NCBI RefSeq assembly: GCF_014931395.1
Contig: NZ_CP063120.1
Coordinates: forward strand, 1,595,501-1,659,500
Direction: 5' to 3'
Length of the DNA: 64,000 nucleotides
Origin: Haemophilus parainfluenzae
GTDB taxonomy: Bacteria; Pseudomonadota; Gammaproteobacteria; Enterobacterales; Pasteurellaceae
Positions 29,364 through 35,654 of this stretch are shown here, in pieces; within the stretch, counting starts at the first letter, position 1, and each line of letters begins with the position of its first letter. The notes below the pieces were generated by a model. That model ran no database searches. It saw only the letters and a list, made by a program, of their open reading frames with translations, and had not been told where the DNA came from. Both the position numbers and the translations under genes were made by a program.

Positions 29364-29528
29364 CTAAAATGGCATTTCTTTGTAATAAAGCTCAATGATT
29401 TCTTTTGCTCTTTGAGGATCTATTGAGCCACTTGTTAACCAGTAACGTAATACGTTTAACTTTCGTTCTTGCCCGATTTTATTATCGGTATCTTTATCTC
29501 TGCGATTAATCATTAAGGATGTATCCAT
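29364..29528 (-). CDS. Small hypothetical phage protein
   Basis: 54 residues, ATG 29528 to TAG 29364. Basic, helical: RRDKDTDNKIGQERKLNVLR then YWLTSGSIDPQRAKEIIELY. It overlaps the upstream gene by 23 bases and ends just before the exonuclease RBS, consistent with operon packing. Unknown function. Confidence 0.55.
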   Translation of the reverse strand: MDTSLMINRRDKDTDNKIGQERKLNVLRYWLTSGSIDPQRAKEIIELYYKEMPF

Positions 29529-29856
29529 TTCTATAATCCTTTTCCATTTGTTCCAATCTATCTTCTGCCATAGCAGTCAAGATTTTAATCCGCATTTCTT
29601 CGTAGTCAGTGCCAAGTGCAATCGCCTTTATAAATTCATCATCATTAAATGTATCATCATCAAAGGCGTTGATAACCTCACAATAATCAAGCATCTTCTC
29701 TCTAAAAGAACATATAACATCATCATCACAGTTAGAGATATTTTCTTTAATAGCCTCTATTTCCATTTCTATCGCTCGATTGTAGTCATCTTCTTTGCTG
29801 CACTGTCTATCCCATTTATTGAATTCTTGGCGTTCCCAATCCGCTATTATGCTCAT
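29506..29856 (-). CDS. Hypothetical acidic phage protein
   Basis: 116 residues, acidic, beginning MSIIADWERQEFNKWDRQCS, with the Asp/Glu-rich NAFDDDTFNDDEF in the middle. Helical, soluble, unrecognised. Overlaps the upstream gene by 41 bases. DNA-mimic behaviour could be imagined from the acidity, but nothing supports it directly. Confidence 0.6.
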   Translation of the reverse strand: MSIIADWERQEFNKWDRQCSKEDDYNRAIEMEIEAIKENISNCDDDVICSFREKMLDYCEVINAFDDDTFNDDEFIKAIALGTDYEEMRIKILTAMAEDRLEQMEKDYRNGYILND

Positions 29857-30379
29857 TTATCAGCACCTCAATTTTTCCAAAGTATTCTGTCAATTCGTCA
29901 AACGTAGAAATTAAAGCTCTGCGACCTTGCCACACTATGTCTTTAGGCGGTGCAAGCAGCCCACTGTGAACTACGCTTTGTTTTGTATATAGGTAAAACT
30001 TAAATTGGCGATGTAAATCAGCGCTTGAGAAATACACCTGTCTTTCATCTTCCGGCTGGTTTAATCTTTGCTTGGTGTAATCTTTAAACAACTCCAAAGA
30101 CTTAACCCAAGACTTCATCATTCGAGTTCTGCCAGCCTTTTTCATTTTGTCGCTAGTACCTTTAGGCTTTCTTTGTTTCTGCCCGTATAGCGGCAATCTG
30201 ACTTCATTCATAGCGTTAAAACGCTCAATTTGTCGATTAATCAACAAGATTGCGTTTTTTTGTGAACGTTGCGGATATGTGGAGTGGTTAATCACTCCAT
30301 TAATGATTAGACTTGCGATAAAAAAACCGTCTTTCGTTTCGGTTATATTGACTTCTGATTCATATCTAATTCTTGGCAT
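29816..30379 (-). CDS. Hypothetical phage protein
   Basis: 187 residues, basic in the middle (GQKQRKPKGTSDKMKKAGRTR). Beta-rich N-terminus MPRIRYESEVNITETKDGFF and helical C-terminus. Not recognised. Overlaps the small membrane-protein gene upstream by 14 bases and the acidic gene downstream. Confidence 0.6.
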   Translation of the reverse strand: MPRIRYESEVNITETKDGFFIASLIINGVINHSTYPQRSQKNAILLINRQIERFNAMNEVRLPLYGQKQRKPKGTSDKMKKAGRTRMMKSWVKSLELFKDYTKQRLNQPEDERQVYFSSADLHRQFKFYLYTKQSVVHSGLLAPPKDIVWQGRRALISTFDELTEYFGKIEVLINEHNSGLGTPRIQ

Positions 30380-30626
30380 CGTCTAATTCCTTTTGTTTTT
30401 GTTCTGTATAAGCTAGAGCCTCTTGTTTGGCTGGCTCTGTAAGATTTGGTTGGGATTGTCCGTGTTCTGCAATCCACTGTATGCGTGCTTGTTCACGCTC
30501 TAATGCTGTTGGCTCGCTTGCAAAACAATAGGAGATTCCACCAATCAGGAAGGCGATAAAAATCGCACAGGCAATCTTTGCTAAAGGGCGTGTAATTTCT
30601 GCGAATACATCAGTAAATTTTTCCAT
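30366..30626 (-). CDS. Small single-span membrane protein
   Basis: 86 residues: an N-terminal hydrophobic helix (IACAIFIAFLIGGISYCF, about residues 17-34), then a charged soluble tail rich in Glu and Gln. RBS AAAAAGGAAAC is near the start. Unknown function; could be an exclusion or accessory envelope protein. Confidence 0.6.
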   Translation of the reverse strand: MEKFTDVFAEITRPLAKIACAIFIAFLIGGISYCFASEPTALEREQARIQWIAEHGQSQPNLTEPAKQEALAYTEQKQKELDDAKN

Positions 30627-30717
30627 TTTTTGTTTCCTTTTTAATCAATTTGGTTAATTTTAGGTGTAAAAATCCGCCACACGATTTTTCAAAAGTGCGG
30701 TCGGATTCTTCGTTATT

Positions 30718-31362
30718 TTAAAAGTCGATTTTTACGGCTTTTGGATTAAAGTCTCGCAAGTGTTTTAATACACGCCAATTTGTCATTTGGTCGATATCAA
30801 AATCATTGGTGATGCGATTTAAGATTTGATTGGTTGAGCGTAGAACGCTTAAATATTCGTAAGCCTGTCCGTAGATTTGAGAACTCATATTTGAGCCTAA
30901 AACGTTAAAGGCTTTTTCGATATGTTGGAATGTGCCTACACCACGTTTGAAAGCAAACCATAACCAGGCAAGTTGTTGTAATTCGTACTCGGTAAATTCA
31001 AAGGTGAATTTATTTTCGGGTTCTGGCAATGCGATTTGTTTTGGTTGGCTTGCTCTACGTTCGCATTCGATAAAGTATTTGCGGATTTGTCTGCCTCGTT
31101 CGTTTCTTTCGACCATACCGAGTTCTTTGCCCATATCGAGGGTGATGTGATATTCCTTGCGTGGGCGTCCGTTGGTGCGTTCGGTGATGACGAGGTAGTC
31201 TTCATCTTGGATAAACCCATATTCGTTGATGCGGTTTTTAACCCAATCATTGTAACGAGTTTGTATTTCTAGAAATGAGTGAAGTTCACGAGCGTTGCAA
31301 AGTTGAACAGGTTGATTTTGAATTAAACCGTTAAAAACAGGAATTAAGTTTGAGTTTGTCAT
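30718..31362 (-). CDS. AntA/AntB-family antirepressor
   Basis: 214 residues. The N-terminal AntA/AntB domain is clear: [37 protein letters not shown] and [35 protein letters not shown]. Such proteins inactivate phage repressors and promote induction, as P1 Ant does. The C-terminal domain (from about residue 105) is shared in style with the BRO-N protein at 41043. The gene lies directly downstream of a C4-type antisense RNA and its target hairpin, so its expression is probably silenced by that RNA in the lysogen. Confidence 0.88.
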   Translation of the reverse strand: MTNSNLIPVFNGLIQNQPVQLCNARELHSFLEIQTRYNDWVKNRINEYGFIQDEDYLVITERTNGRPRKEYHITLDMGKELGMVERNERGRQIRKYFIECERRASQPKQIALPEPENKFTFEFTEYELQQLAWLWFAFKRGVGTFQHIEKAFNVLGSNMSSQIYGQAYEYLSVLRSTNQILNRITNDFDIDQMTNWRVLKHLRDFNPKAVKIDF

Positions 31363-31371
31363 TTTGTGATT

Positions 31372-31496
31372 CTCTAATCAAAGTTTTAGAAATCATCACG
31401 AACAAACGCCAATTTGTTGGTGATGAACTGTTCAAGATTGGCGTACCGTTGATTAGAGTAAACGGCGATCTTTCGATCTCTCAAACAGTTCATCAT
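31372..31496 (-). promoter_or_regulatory. Target hairpin of C4-type RNA in the antirepressor leader
   Basis: A perfect 12-bp inverted repeat, TGATGAACTGTT (31421-31432) and AACAGTTCATCA (31484-31495), presents a 51-base loop. On the plus strand the loop includes ATTGGCGT (31437-31444) and TTGATTAG (31450-31457). These correspond to the C4 RNA segments, so the transcript is complementary to C4 at two 8-base blocks. CTCTAATCAA (31372-31381), next to the antirepressor start, can alternatively pair with the same target. A 36-codon ORF (31496 down to 31386, MMNCLRDRKIAVYSNQ...) spans the hairpin and could be the counterpart of P1 icd. Confidence 0.65.
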
Positions 31497-31548
31497 TGGG
31501 CTTTTACTAAAATTTTAGCAAAAGGTAGATTTGCTGTTTTACGGCTAT

Positions 31549-31632
31549 AAAAAAAGTCGCTTTTGAGCGACTGTCTTTTTCATCGCCCTAATCAATTCAG
31601 GAACGCCAATTCCCGACTTTCTGTTGAAAGTT
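31549..31632 (-). ncRNA. C4-type antisense RNA controlling the AntA/AntB gene
   Basis: About 84 bases on the minus strand. From 5' to 3' it holds a hairpin ACTTTC-AACA-GAAAGT (31616-31631), then GGAA-TTGGCG-TTCC with TTGGCG in the loop, then TTGATTAGGG, then the terminator stem GTCGC-TCAAAA-GCGAC (31556-31571) and seven T. ATTGGCGT and TTGATTAG are complementary to the hairpin loop 90-150 bases downstream in the same transcript. Size, position ahead of ant and two-segment complementarity match the P1/P7 C4 RNA. Not verified by a covariance search. Confidence 0.65.
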
Positions 31633-31637
31633 AGAGC

Positions 31638-31666
31638 ATCTTAATCCTAAGTAAGGGCGGTGTCAA
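31638..31666 (-). promoter_or_regulatory. Promoter of the C4-type RNA and antirepressor
   Basis: On the minus strand TTGACA (31661-31666), 17-base spacer, TAAGAT (31638-31643), with the start expected near 31631. A perfect -35 box implies strong constitutive activity, as needed for an immunity RNA. Confidence 0.78.
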
Positions 31667-31693
31667 TAAAAAGCCCCGATTTTTTTCGGGGCT
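31666..31693 (-). terminator. Terminator of the Cas2-like/2TM pair
   Basis: On the minus strand AGCCCCG, A-rich loop, CGGGGCT and TTTTTATT. It lies 7 bases past the stop of the Cas2/SinR-like gene and isolates it from the C4 promoter. Confidence 0.85.
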
Positions 31694-31699
31694 GACAAT

Positions 31700-32035
31700 T
31701 TAAAGAGGAGTTTCATTTTCAGGAAATGATTCAGGTTTTTTACTCCACGTTGAATGCATCCATTCAAACTTTTTCTTTTGTCCGAAACCCGACCAACCTT
31801 GGGAATCAGAGGCGTTGATTACAAGGATAGTACCTCTATTGACTAAATCTTTTACTTCATCTCGTATACTTTCAGTTGTTACACCGTCTTTAGACGTAGA
31901 TAATAACCAAACATTGCTAATCCAATGCCAATAGGCATACTTACCTTTAAAGTGGTTTGTGATTTTATCTCTTTCTTCAACAGAAAAATTATCGTCAATG
32001 AAAAGTACAAATTTCTTTTTAGTCATTCTCGCCAT
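31700..32035 (-). CDS. Cas2/SinR-like small ferredoxin-fold protein
   Basis: 111 residues (108 if started at the ATG at 32026). The pattern KKFVLFIDDNF, YAYWHWISNVWLLSTSK, TTESIRDEVKDLV, ILVINASDSQGWSGFG resembles the small proteins annotated SinR-like, related in fold to Cas2 and VapD: a strand, then YWH followed by W-L-S, then an IRD helix and a final strand with GWSGF. No CRISPR genes are nearby. Overlaps the upstream membrane-protein gene by 17 bases, so the two are translationally coupled. A pair like this in a prophage accessory slot suggests a defence or exclusion role; unproven. Confidence 0.55.
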   Translation of the reverse strand: MARMTKKKFVLFIDDNFSVEERDKITNHFKGKYAYWHWISNVWLLSTSKDGVTTESIRDEVKDLVNRGTILVINASDSQGWSGFGQKKKFEWMHSTWSKKPESFPENETPL

Positions 32036-32432
32036 CCTTAACTACGCTTTCAGTATCAATAATTCTAGCTTGGCTTTGATTTATTAACCCACTTGTAGTA
32101 TCTCCGATTTGCCCTTTTTCAATGGCTAATTTAGATAACGTAAATGTTTCAGAACGTAAACAATCAGGATTTTTTACTGCAAAATACCAAAATGCACCAA
32201 TAATAGCTAATATTTCAATAGTTAAAAATGAAAGCAAGAAATACAGTACAAATTCTTTTTCTCCCCAAATACCATAGGTAATAGTGGAGCAAAATGTAAG
32301 AAAGCATAACCATAACAAACTTACAATGGCATTTGATCTTGCATTCATTCCCTCAACATTGCTAAATCTAGCAAATAATTGATTCACAAAATTTCTCCAT
32401 AACTGAACTAATCTTAGAAAATAGTTTACCAT
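32019..32432 (-). CDS. Two-helix membrane protein paired with the Cas2-like gene
   Basis: 137 residues. Two hydrophobic helices (about residues 37-55, AIVSLLWLCFLTFCSTITYG, and 64-87, VLYFLLSFLTIEILAIIGAFW) are followed by a soluble tail: YFAVKNPDCLRSETFTLSKLA, then IEKGQIGDTTSGL. The layout is that of small 2TM effector or sensor proteins. RBS AAGGGAATAT lies before ATG. No name can be given. Coupled with the downstream Cas2/SinR-like gene. Confidence 0.6.
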   Translation of the reverse strand: MVNYFLRLVQLWRNFVNQLFARFSNVEGMNARSNAIVSLLWLCFLTFCSTITYGIWGEKEFVLYFLLSFLTIEILAIIGAFWYFAVKNPDCLRSETFTLSKLAIEKGQIGDTTSGLINQSQARIIDTESVVKDGEND

Positions 32433-32473
32433 ATATTCCCTTATTTTACTTATTCAACTTCACCTCGTATGGT

Positions 32474-32514
32474 AAAAAAATCCCCTAGTGCCAAAGTGTG
32501 AAAGCAGCTAGGGG
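32474..32514 (-). terminator. Terminator of the PL leader RNA
   Basis: On the minus strand CCCCTAG...CTAGGGG with an inner TGC/GCA pairing, followed by ATTTTTTT. It closes the roughly 550-base leader that starts at PL, upstream of every leftward gene, so operon expression needs read-through or antitermination. Confidence 0.82.
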
Positions 32515-32636
32515 CTAACCAATCTAAAGGAGATTTTTTTTATTATGAAAAACGCTGTTTCCAACTAAATCCGCTCTCGTTCAATCAATTATTCAAGAAG
32601 ATTGAGCTTAATTCGCTATTTGAAAGCGGATTGAGA

Positions 32637-32746
32637 TGGAGGCTCTTTCGGGATTTGAACCCAGTGTCATTTTCCAAAGTTAGCATTAACTAATTCTATA
32701 TCTGTGTATAGGGTGTCAGTTCCCACAACCAACGAAACAAAGAGCC
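32637..32746 (-). other. tRNA-like element in the PL leader
   Basis: On the minus strand GGCTCTTT (32739-32746) pairs with AAAGAGCC (32641-32648), an 8-bp acceptor-like stem. It is followed by T and an encoded CCA (32637-32640). GGGTTCAAATCCC (32650-32662) is a T-arm with a 7-base loop, and GTTGGTTGT resembles a D-loop. The total of about 110 bases is too long for a standard tRNA and the anticodon arm is unclear (CTATA/TATAG with a 6-base loop). It may be a degenerate tRNA, a tRNA with an insertion, or a tRNA mimic. Confidence 0.45.
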
Positions 32747-32900
32747 ATTTCAAAGCACACTTCTCTCTATCATTCGCAACAGTTTCACTTGCCGTTGTGT
32801 CTCTGTACTTCAAATGTGCTTTGAGATATTTCCCCACTGCGAATTGACTTTCTGTAACTGTCAGTTTTTCACTGGTCTCATCTTTCAGTGGGTATTCCGT
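32667..32900 (-). other. Open frame without a normal start inside the PL leader
   Basis: 78 sense codons between two stops. The translation looks protein-like (TEYPLKDETSEKLTVTESQF, then AVGKYLKAHLKYRDTTASET, a KWLFVSLVVGTDTLYTD stretch and a terminal NANFGK). No ATG is present; GTG 32837 (56 residues) or CTG codons are the only candidates and none has a clear RBS. It overlaps the tRNA-like element and several long inverted repeats. It could be a decayed gene or a frame-shifted small protein. Confidence 0.35.
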
Positions 32901-32978
32901 TTACTCTCATTATGTAGGGTAGGGCTTTTAATCTACACGACCGCATAATGCCGTTATGAGTAAACTTCTTGTAATCTA

Positions 32979-32991
32979 ATTTTTAAAGAGC
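32979..32991 (-). promoter_or_regulatory. boxA-like antitermination site in the PL leader
   Basis: The minus strand reads GCTCTTTAAAAAT, very close to the boxA of ribosomal RNA operons (GCTCTTTAACAAT) and related to lambda boxA, about 35 bases after the PL start. It suggests Nus-factor modification of polymerase before the terminator at 32474. Confidence 0.6.
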
Positions 32992-33032
32992 GCTGAGATA
33001 TTTGTTTATGTGTATCTCGTTTTGATGGGTGC

Positions 33033-33079
33033 ATTATAAACATATCTTTATTTATTGTAAAGTTTTATTTAAATTAAAG
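33033..33079 (-). promoter_or_regulatory. PL promoter and left operators
   Basis: On the minus strand -35 TTTACA (33056-33061), 17-base spacer, -10 TATAAT (33033-33038). Two adjacent 17-bp operator-like sites overlap and flank it: CTTTA-N7-TAAAG at 33046-33062 and TTTTA-N7-TAAAG at 33063-33079. The same CTTTA-N7-TAAAG pattern overlaps the -35 of PR at 35292-35308, which supports repressor control of both promoters. Confidence 0.75.
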
Positions 33080-33330
33080 TTGATTGATTGCTTATTTTTT
33101 AGACTACAAAATAAAGCAAACTTTATAAAATATTGATTTTAAACAGAAAGAAATCTTGAAGAATTTTTACTGATTGGCTAATTTTTGAGCGGTTTAATGT
33201 TGATTTTTTGGTTGTAATGCGGTTTTTTCTCGATTTTTTATCGTTTTTGCGATCTGTATCGAAAAAATTAATAGCCAAAATAGACCGCACTTTTACTTAA
33301 GGTATGATTAATGAGGAAAGGAGGAATGTT

Positions 33331-33498
33331 ATGAAAGAAAAGTTTAAGTTGTGGTTAATCTCGCTAAATTGTGACTTGATTAATGACTTAGGTATTGATG
33401 AGATTGTATCTAGAGTAGATGATAGATTGGATGTTATCATTGCAAACAAAGAGGAGAGAGCAGTGCTTGAGGATTTAATTAAGTGCTTTAACTCATAA
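33331..33498 (+). CDS. Small accessory protein on the opposite strand
   Basis: 55 residues from ATG 33331, chosen for the strong RBS AGGAGGAATGTT; an upstream in-frame ATG at 33304 lacks one. Starts MKEKFKLWLISLNCDLINDL, helical and acidic. It runs rightward among leftward genes and has its own terminator, the signature of a moron. Function unknown. Confidence 0.55.
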   Translation: MKEKFKLWLISLNCDLINDLGIDEIVSRVDDRLDVIIANKEERAVLEDLIKCFNS

Positions 33499-33500
33499 AA

Positions 33501-33529
33501 GAAAACCGCCTTGATGGCGGTTTTTTTTT
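33501..33529. terminator. Bidirectional terminator
   Basis: AAAACCGCC, loop TTGAT, GGCGGTTTT with nine T on the plus strand and A-rich left flank; serves the small rightward ORF and the converging NYN gene. Confidence 0.88.
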
Positions 33530-33538
33530 GATAGTTGG

Positions 33539-34363
33539 TTATTGGCGAGATTTCTTTCTTCTTGGGTTTTGATTTCTTCTCTCTTTTCTTGCTAACACTT
33601 TTGCTTTGTATTCCCTCCACCAGTCAGGATCACCATCAGGTTCAACCTTTAACACCTCAGCTAAACCTACTCCAATGCTAAACGATTGAATCCCGTCTAT
33701 ATGCTCGGCTAAATCTGGTGATATATTGTTTTTGAGTGGGTTTAGAATAAAGTCCACGCCTTTTATTCTTGCTTGTTTGGCTGCTGGAACGAAGTCGGAA
33801 TCACCAGCAATTAAAATGATTACATCAACTAGCTTTTCATAGGAAAGAATGGTTATATCCATTCCTAATTTTACATCAACAGATTTTTGAGTAATATCAT
33901 AATACCAATCGTTATTGGTTAAATCTTCCCATTTCTTAGTTCCTCTCCTTAAGGCGATTAATGTATTCTCATTTAATTTCCAGCCGGAATCCTGCAATCT
34001 TCCCATTCTTAACGCTGTTTTTCTATTTCCTTTAAGTTTTAAATGGAAGTCTGAACGAAGTTTGTTAAGTGGGTCACTTTTGAAATTTTTATCTCTCGGA
34101 GTAGTTTGCCCTTTTTCTGGCAGTGGATATTTGACTTGCTTGTCTAGCGGAGGGCTGTCGTAGTAATAGATGCGGTAGAGTTCTTGCGTCTCTCTGCTTG
34201 AATGGTTACCTCTCTCAATCTCCGTGTGGAATCTAACCATACCCCACATTAAGTCGATTAGGTTGTCTGCTGTTATGGCTGTATTTCTAAAGTATTTCCT
34301 AGCAAAAAATGCGACCCTAGAAAAGAAAAAACCGCCATCAATTAGAATTGCTGTTCTTTTCAT
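33539..34363 (-). CDS. NYN-domain (LabA-like) putative ribonuclease
   Basis: 274 residues. The NYN/PIN-like core has the acidic metal-binding positions MKRTAILIDGGFFF, KSVDVKLGMDITIL and VIILIAGDSDFVPAAKQAR. YRIYYYDSPPLDK lies between, and the C-terminus is lysine- and arginine-rich (KERRNQNPRRKK). NYN proteins are RNA nucleases or RNA-binding proteins. Located between the repressor and PL, a typical slot for lysogenic accessory or defence genes, with a 13-bp hairpin immediately upstream. Confidence 0.8.
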   Translation of the reverse strand: MKRTAILIDGGFFFSRVAFFARKYFRNTAITADNLIDLMWGMVRFHTEIERGNHSSRETQELYRIYYYDSPPLDKQVKYPLPEKGQTTPRDKNFKSDPLNKLRSDFHLKLKGNRKTALRMGRLQDSGWKLNENTLIALRRGTKKWEDLTNNDWYYDITQKSVDVKLGMDITILSYEKLVDVIILIAGDSDFVPAAKQARIKGVDFILNPLKNNISPDLAEHIDGIQSFSIGVGLAEVLKVEPDGDPDWWREYKAKVLARKERRNQNPRRKKSRQ

Positions 34364-34380
34364 ACGTTATAATAAGTAAA

Positions 34381-34433
34381 AACCCATAACAACCGTACAG
34401 ATATTAAAAGTGGTCTGAGAGTTGCTATGGGTT
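34381..34433 (-). other. Long hairpin between the repressor and the NYN gene
   Basis: On the minus strand AACCCATAGCAAC (34421-34433) pairs with GTTGTTATGGGTT (34381-34393): 13 pairs with one G-U, around a 27-base loop. TTTTTACTT follows. It may be the terminator of the repressor transcript. Alternatively it is a structured RNA tied to the NYN gene, whose ATG is only 17 bases further on. The large structured loop is unusual for a plain terminator. Confidence 0.6.
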
Positions 34434-34506
34434 CCGTCTTAATTCCTATTTATTATCGTTAGTTAATAAAATACTGTCAAGTGATTTATTTAAATTTTAA
34501 CAGTGG

Positions 34507-35235
34507 TTAGAGGTTTACAGCCTCAATATGGATAGTGCGGATAAATCTACCAATGAATTGAGCATTTTCACACACATCATCGCTTATCTGTTCTGGTGGA
34601 TATATTTCATTGTCAGAAATCATACGATAACCGCCTCCGATCATCTTTTGAATACGTTTGATAAATAACGCACCGTCAATGGCAAAAGCATAAATACCAT
34701 CGCCACTATAAGCATTTACTTTTGTGTCTAAAAACACAATATCGCCTTTTCTTATGGTCGGCTCCATACTATCGGTTGGTACATTAACTAGACAAATACC
34801 GTCTGATGACTTTTTACCGACTAGCTGTGCCATTCCCTCGTCTGTTAAGTATAGGCTCGAAATAATCTCTGGATAATCTGAGTTCTCAAAGCCTGTTAAT
34901 CCTGCTGCCGCTCTCACATCGTAATAATCTATTCTATGTTTATGCAAAACACCGAATTCACCACTGATCAGATCGCCTTGTAGCTCTGATTGGATTGTAT
35001 TTGGATCTGTCATAACAGCATCTTCAAAATTTCCTCCATCTCTAAGCCATTTGTAATCAACACCAAGAAATTCGGCAATTTCTGTGAGGTTACGTGGTTT
35101 TAACACCTTGTCATTAATAATGTTTCCAATAGCCATTGTTGAAGTGGCTAATCTTTCAGCCATAAGCTGTCTTGAAATTCCTTTTAAATCCATAACGTAG
35201 GCAATTCGTTTGCCTAGTGTATCTAGTGTGTTCAT
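34507..35235 (-). CDS. CI-like prophage repressor with S24 autoproteolysis domain
   Basis: 242 residues. N-terminal HTH (residues about 8-65: GKRIAYVMDLKGISRQLMAE, STMAIGNIINDKV), linker with the cleavage-type site RAAAG-LTG near residue 110, and a C-terminal LexA/S24 domain. Catalytic Ser lies in VPTDSMEPT and Lys in GALFIKRIQ. It should maintain lysogeny by binding the CTTTA-N7-TAAAG operators and be inactivated by RecA-stimulated self-cleavage or by antirepressors. Divergent from cro, 117 bases apart. Confidence 0.93.
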   Translation of the reverse strand: MNTLDTLGKRIAYVMDLKGISRQLMAERLATSTMAIGNIINDKVLKPRNLTEIAEFLGVDYKWLRDGGNFEDAVMTDPNTIQSELQGDLISGEFGVLHKHRIDYYDVRAAAGLTGFENSDYPEIISSLYLTDEGMAQLVGKKSSDGICLVNVPTDSMEPTIRKGDIVFLDTKVNAYSGDGIYAFAIDGALFIKRIQKMIGGGYRMISDNEIYPPEQISDDVCENAQFIGRFIRTIHIEAVNL

Positions 35236-35288
35236 AAGTTCACCTCTAAATAGATTGTAAAAGTTTTCTTTATAAAGACAAGAAAATA

Positions 35289-35321
35289 AAACTTTACATT
35301 TAATAAAGTTTCGTTTATTAT
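35289..35321 (+). promoter_or_regulatory. PR promoter with operator
   Basis: -35 TTTACA (35293-35298), 17-base spacer, -10 TATTAT (35316-35321). An 8-bp perfect inverted repeat AAACTTTA-N7-TAAAGTTT (35289-35311) covers the -35, and a palindrome TCTTTATAAAGA lies just upstream. It matches the operator form found at PL. Confidence 0.78.
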
Positions 35322-35352
35322 GCCTATAAAGTTTAATAAAGCAAGGTTTATT

Positions 35353-35574
35353 ATGAATAAAGGAATTTTAAAAGCTATTAAAAAATGCAATGGGCAGAAA
35401 GAGCTTGCTAAAAAATGCGGTGTTACGCAAATGGCAGTTTCTTATTGGTTGAATAATAAAACTCAACCATCAGCGGAAAAATTAGCACTTATCGTGCTTG
35501 CAACAGAGTTTGAGGTTAAGCCTTGGGAAATCATTCCAAGCAAAGCGATTAAACAGGTATTTACCAGAAATTAG
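35353..35574 (+). CDS. Cro-like regulator (YdaS type)
   Basis: 73 residues from ATG 35353, starting MNKGILKAIKKCNGQKELAK, with the helix-turn-helix KKCGVTQMAVSYWLNNKTQP. The end, EVKPWEIIPS, is typical of YdaS/Cro proteins. An in-frame upstream ATG (35320) lies inside the -10 box and is rejected. Opposes the repressor at the shared operator region. Confidence 0.88.
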   Translation: MNKGILKAIKKCNGQKELAKKCGVTQMAVSYWLNNKTQPSAEKLALIVLATEFEVKPWEIIPSKAIKQVFTRN

Positions 35575-35578
35575 GCGA

Positions 35579-35608
35579 CAAAAAAAGCCTCTGCTGTAAC
35601 AGAGGCTT
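35579..35608 (-). terminator. Hairpin after cro, oriented leftward
   Basis: AGCCTCTG, loop CTGTAA, CAGAGGCT. The T run (seven T) is on the minus strand, so it best stops leftward transcription. On the plus strand only TTTGATT follows, giving a weak tR1-like signal. Confidence 0.65.
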
Positions 35609-35654
35609 TGATTAAGTCGTATGTAAACCTTTATCAGTCGGAGGACATCAAAAG

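Noticed and set aside
31350..31550. 66-codon plus-strand ORF opposite the antirepressor leader
   Set aside because: Its start lies inside the antirepressor coding start, it has no RBS, and the region is better explained as C4 target hairpin and minus-strand leader; inverted repeats generate the open frame.
31700..32035. A CRISPR-Cas locus suggested by the Cas2-like protein
   Set aside because: No repeat-spacer array and no other cas genes exist in the window; the protein is only a fold relative.
32545..32568. Seven-codon plus-strand ORF (MKNAVSN) after an AAAGGAG-like sequence, resembling a leader peptide
   Set aside because: The nearby hairpin has its T run on the minus strand and serves the PL leader; spacing from the AAAGGAG is too long and nothing is transcribed rightward here as far as can be seen.
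35320..35352. Upstream in-frame start for cro
   Set aside because: This ATG overlaps the PR -10 box, so it cannot be in the transcript; ATG 35353 is used instead.
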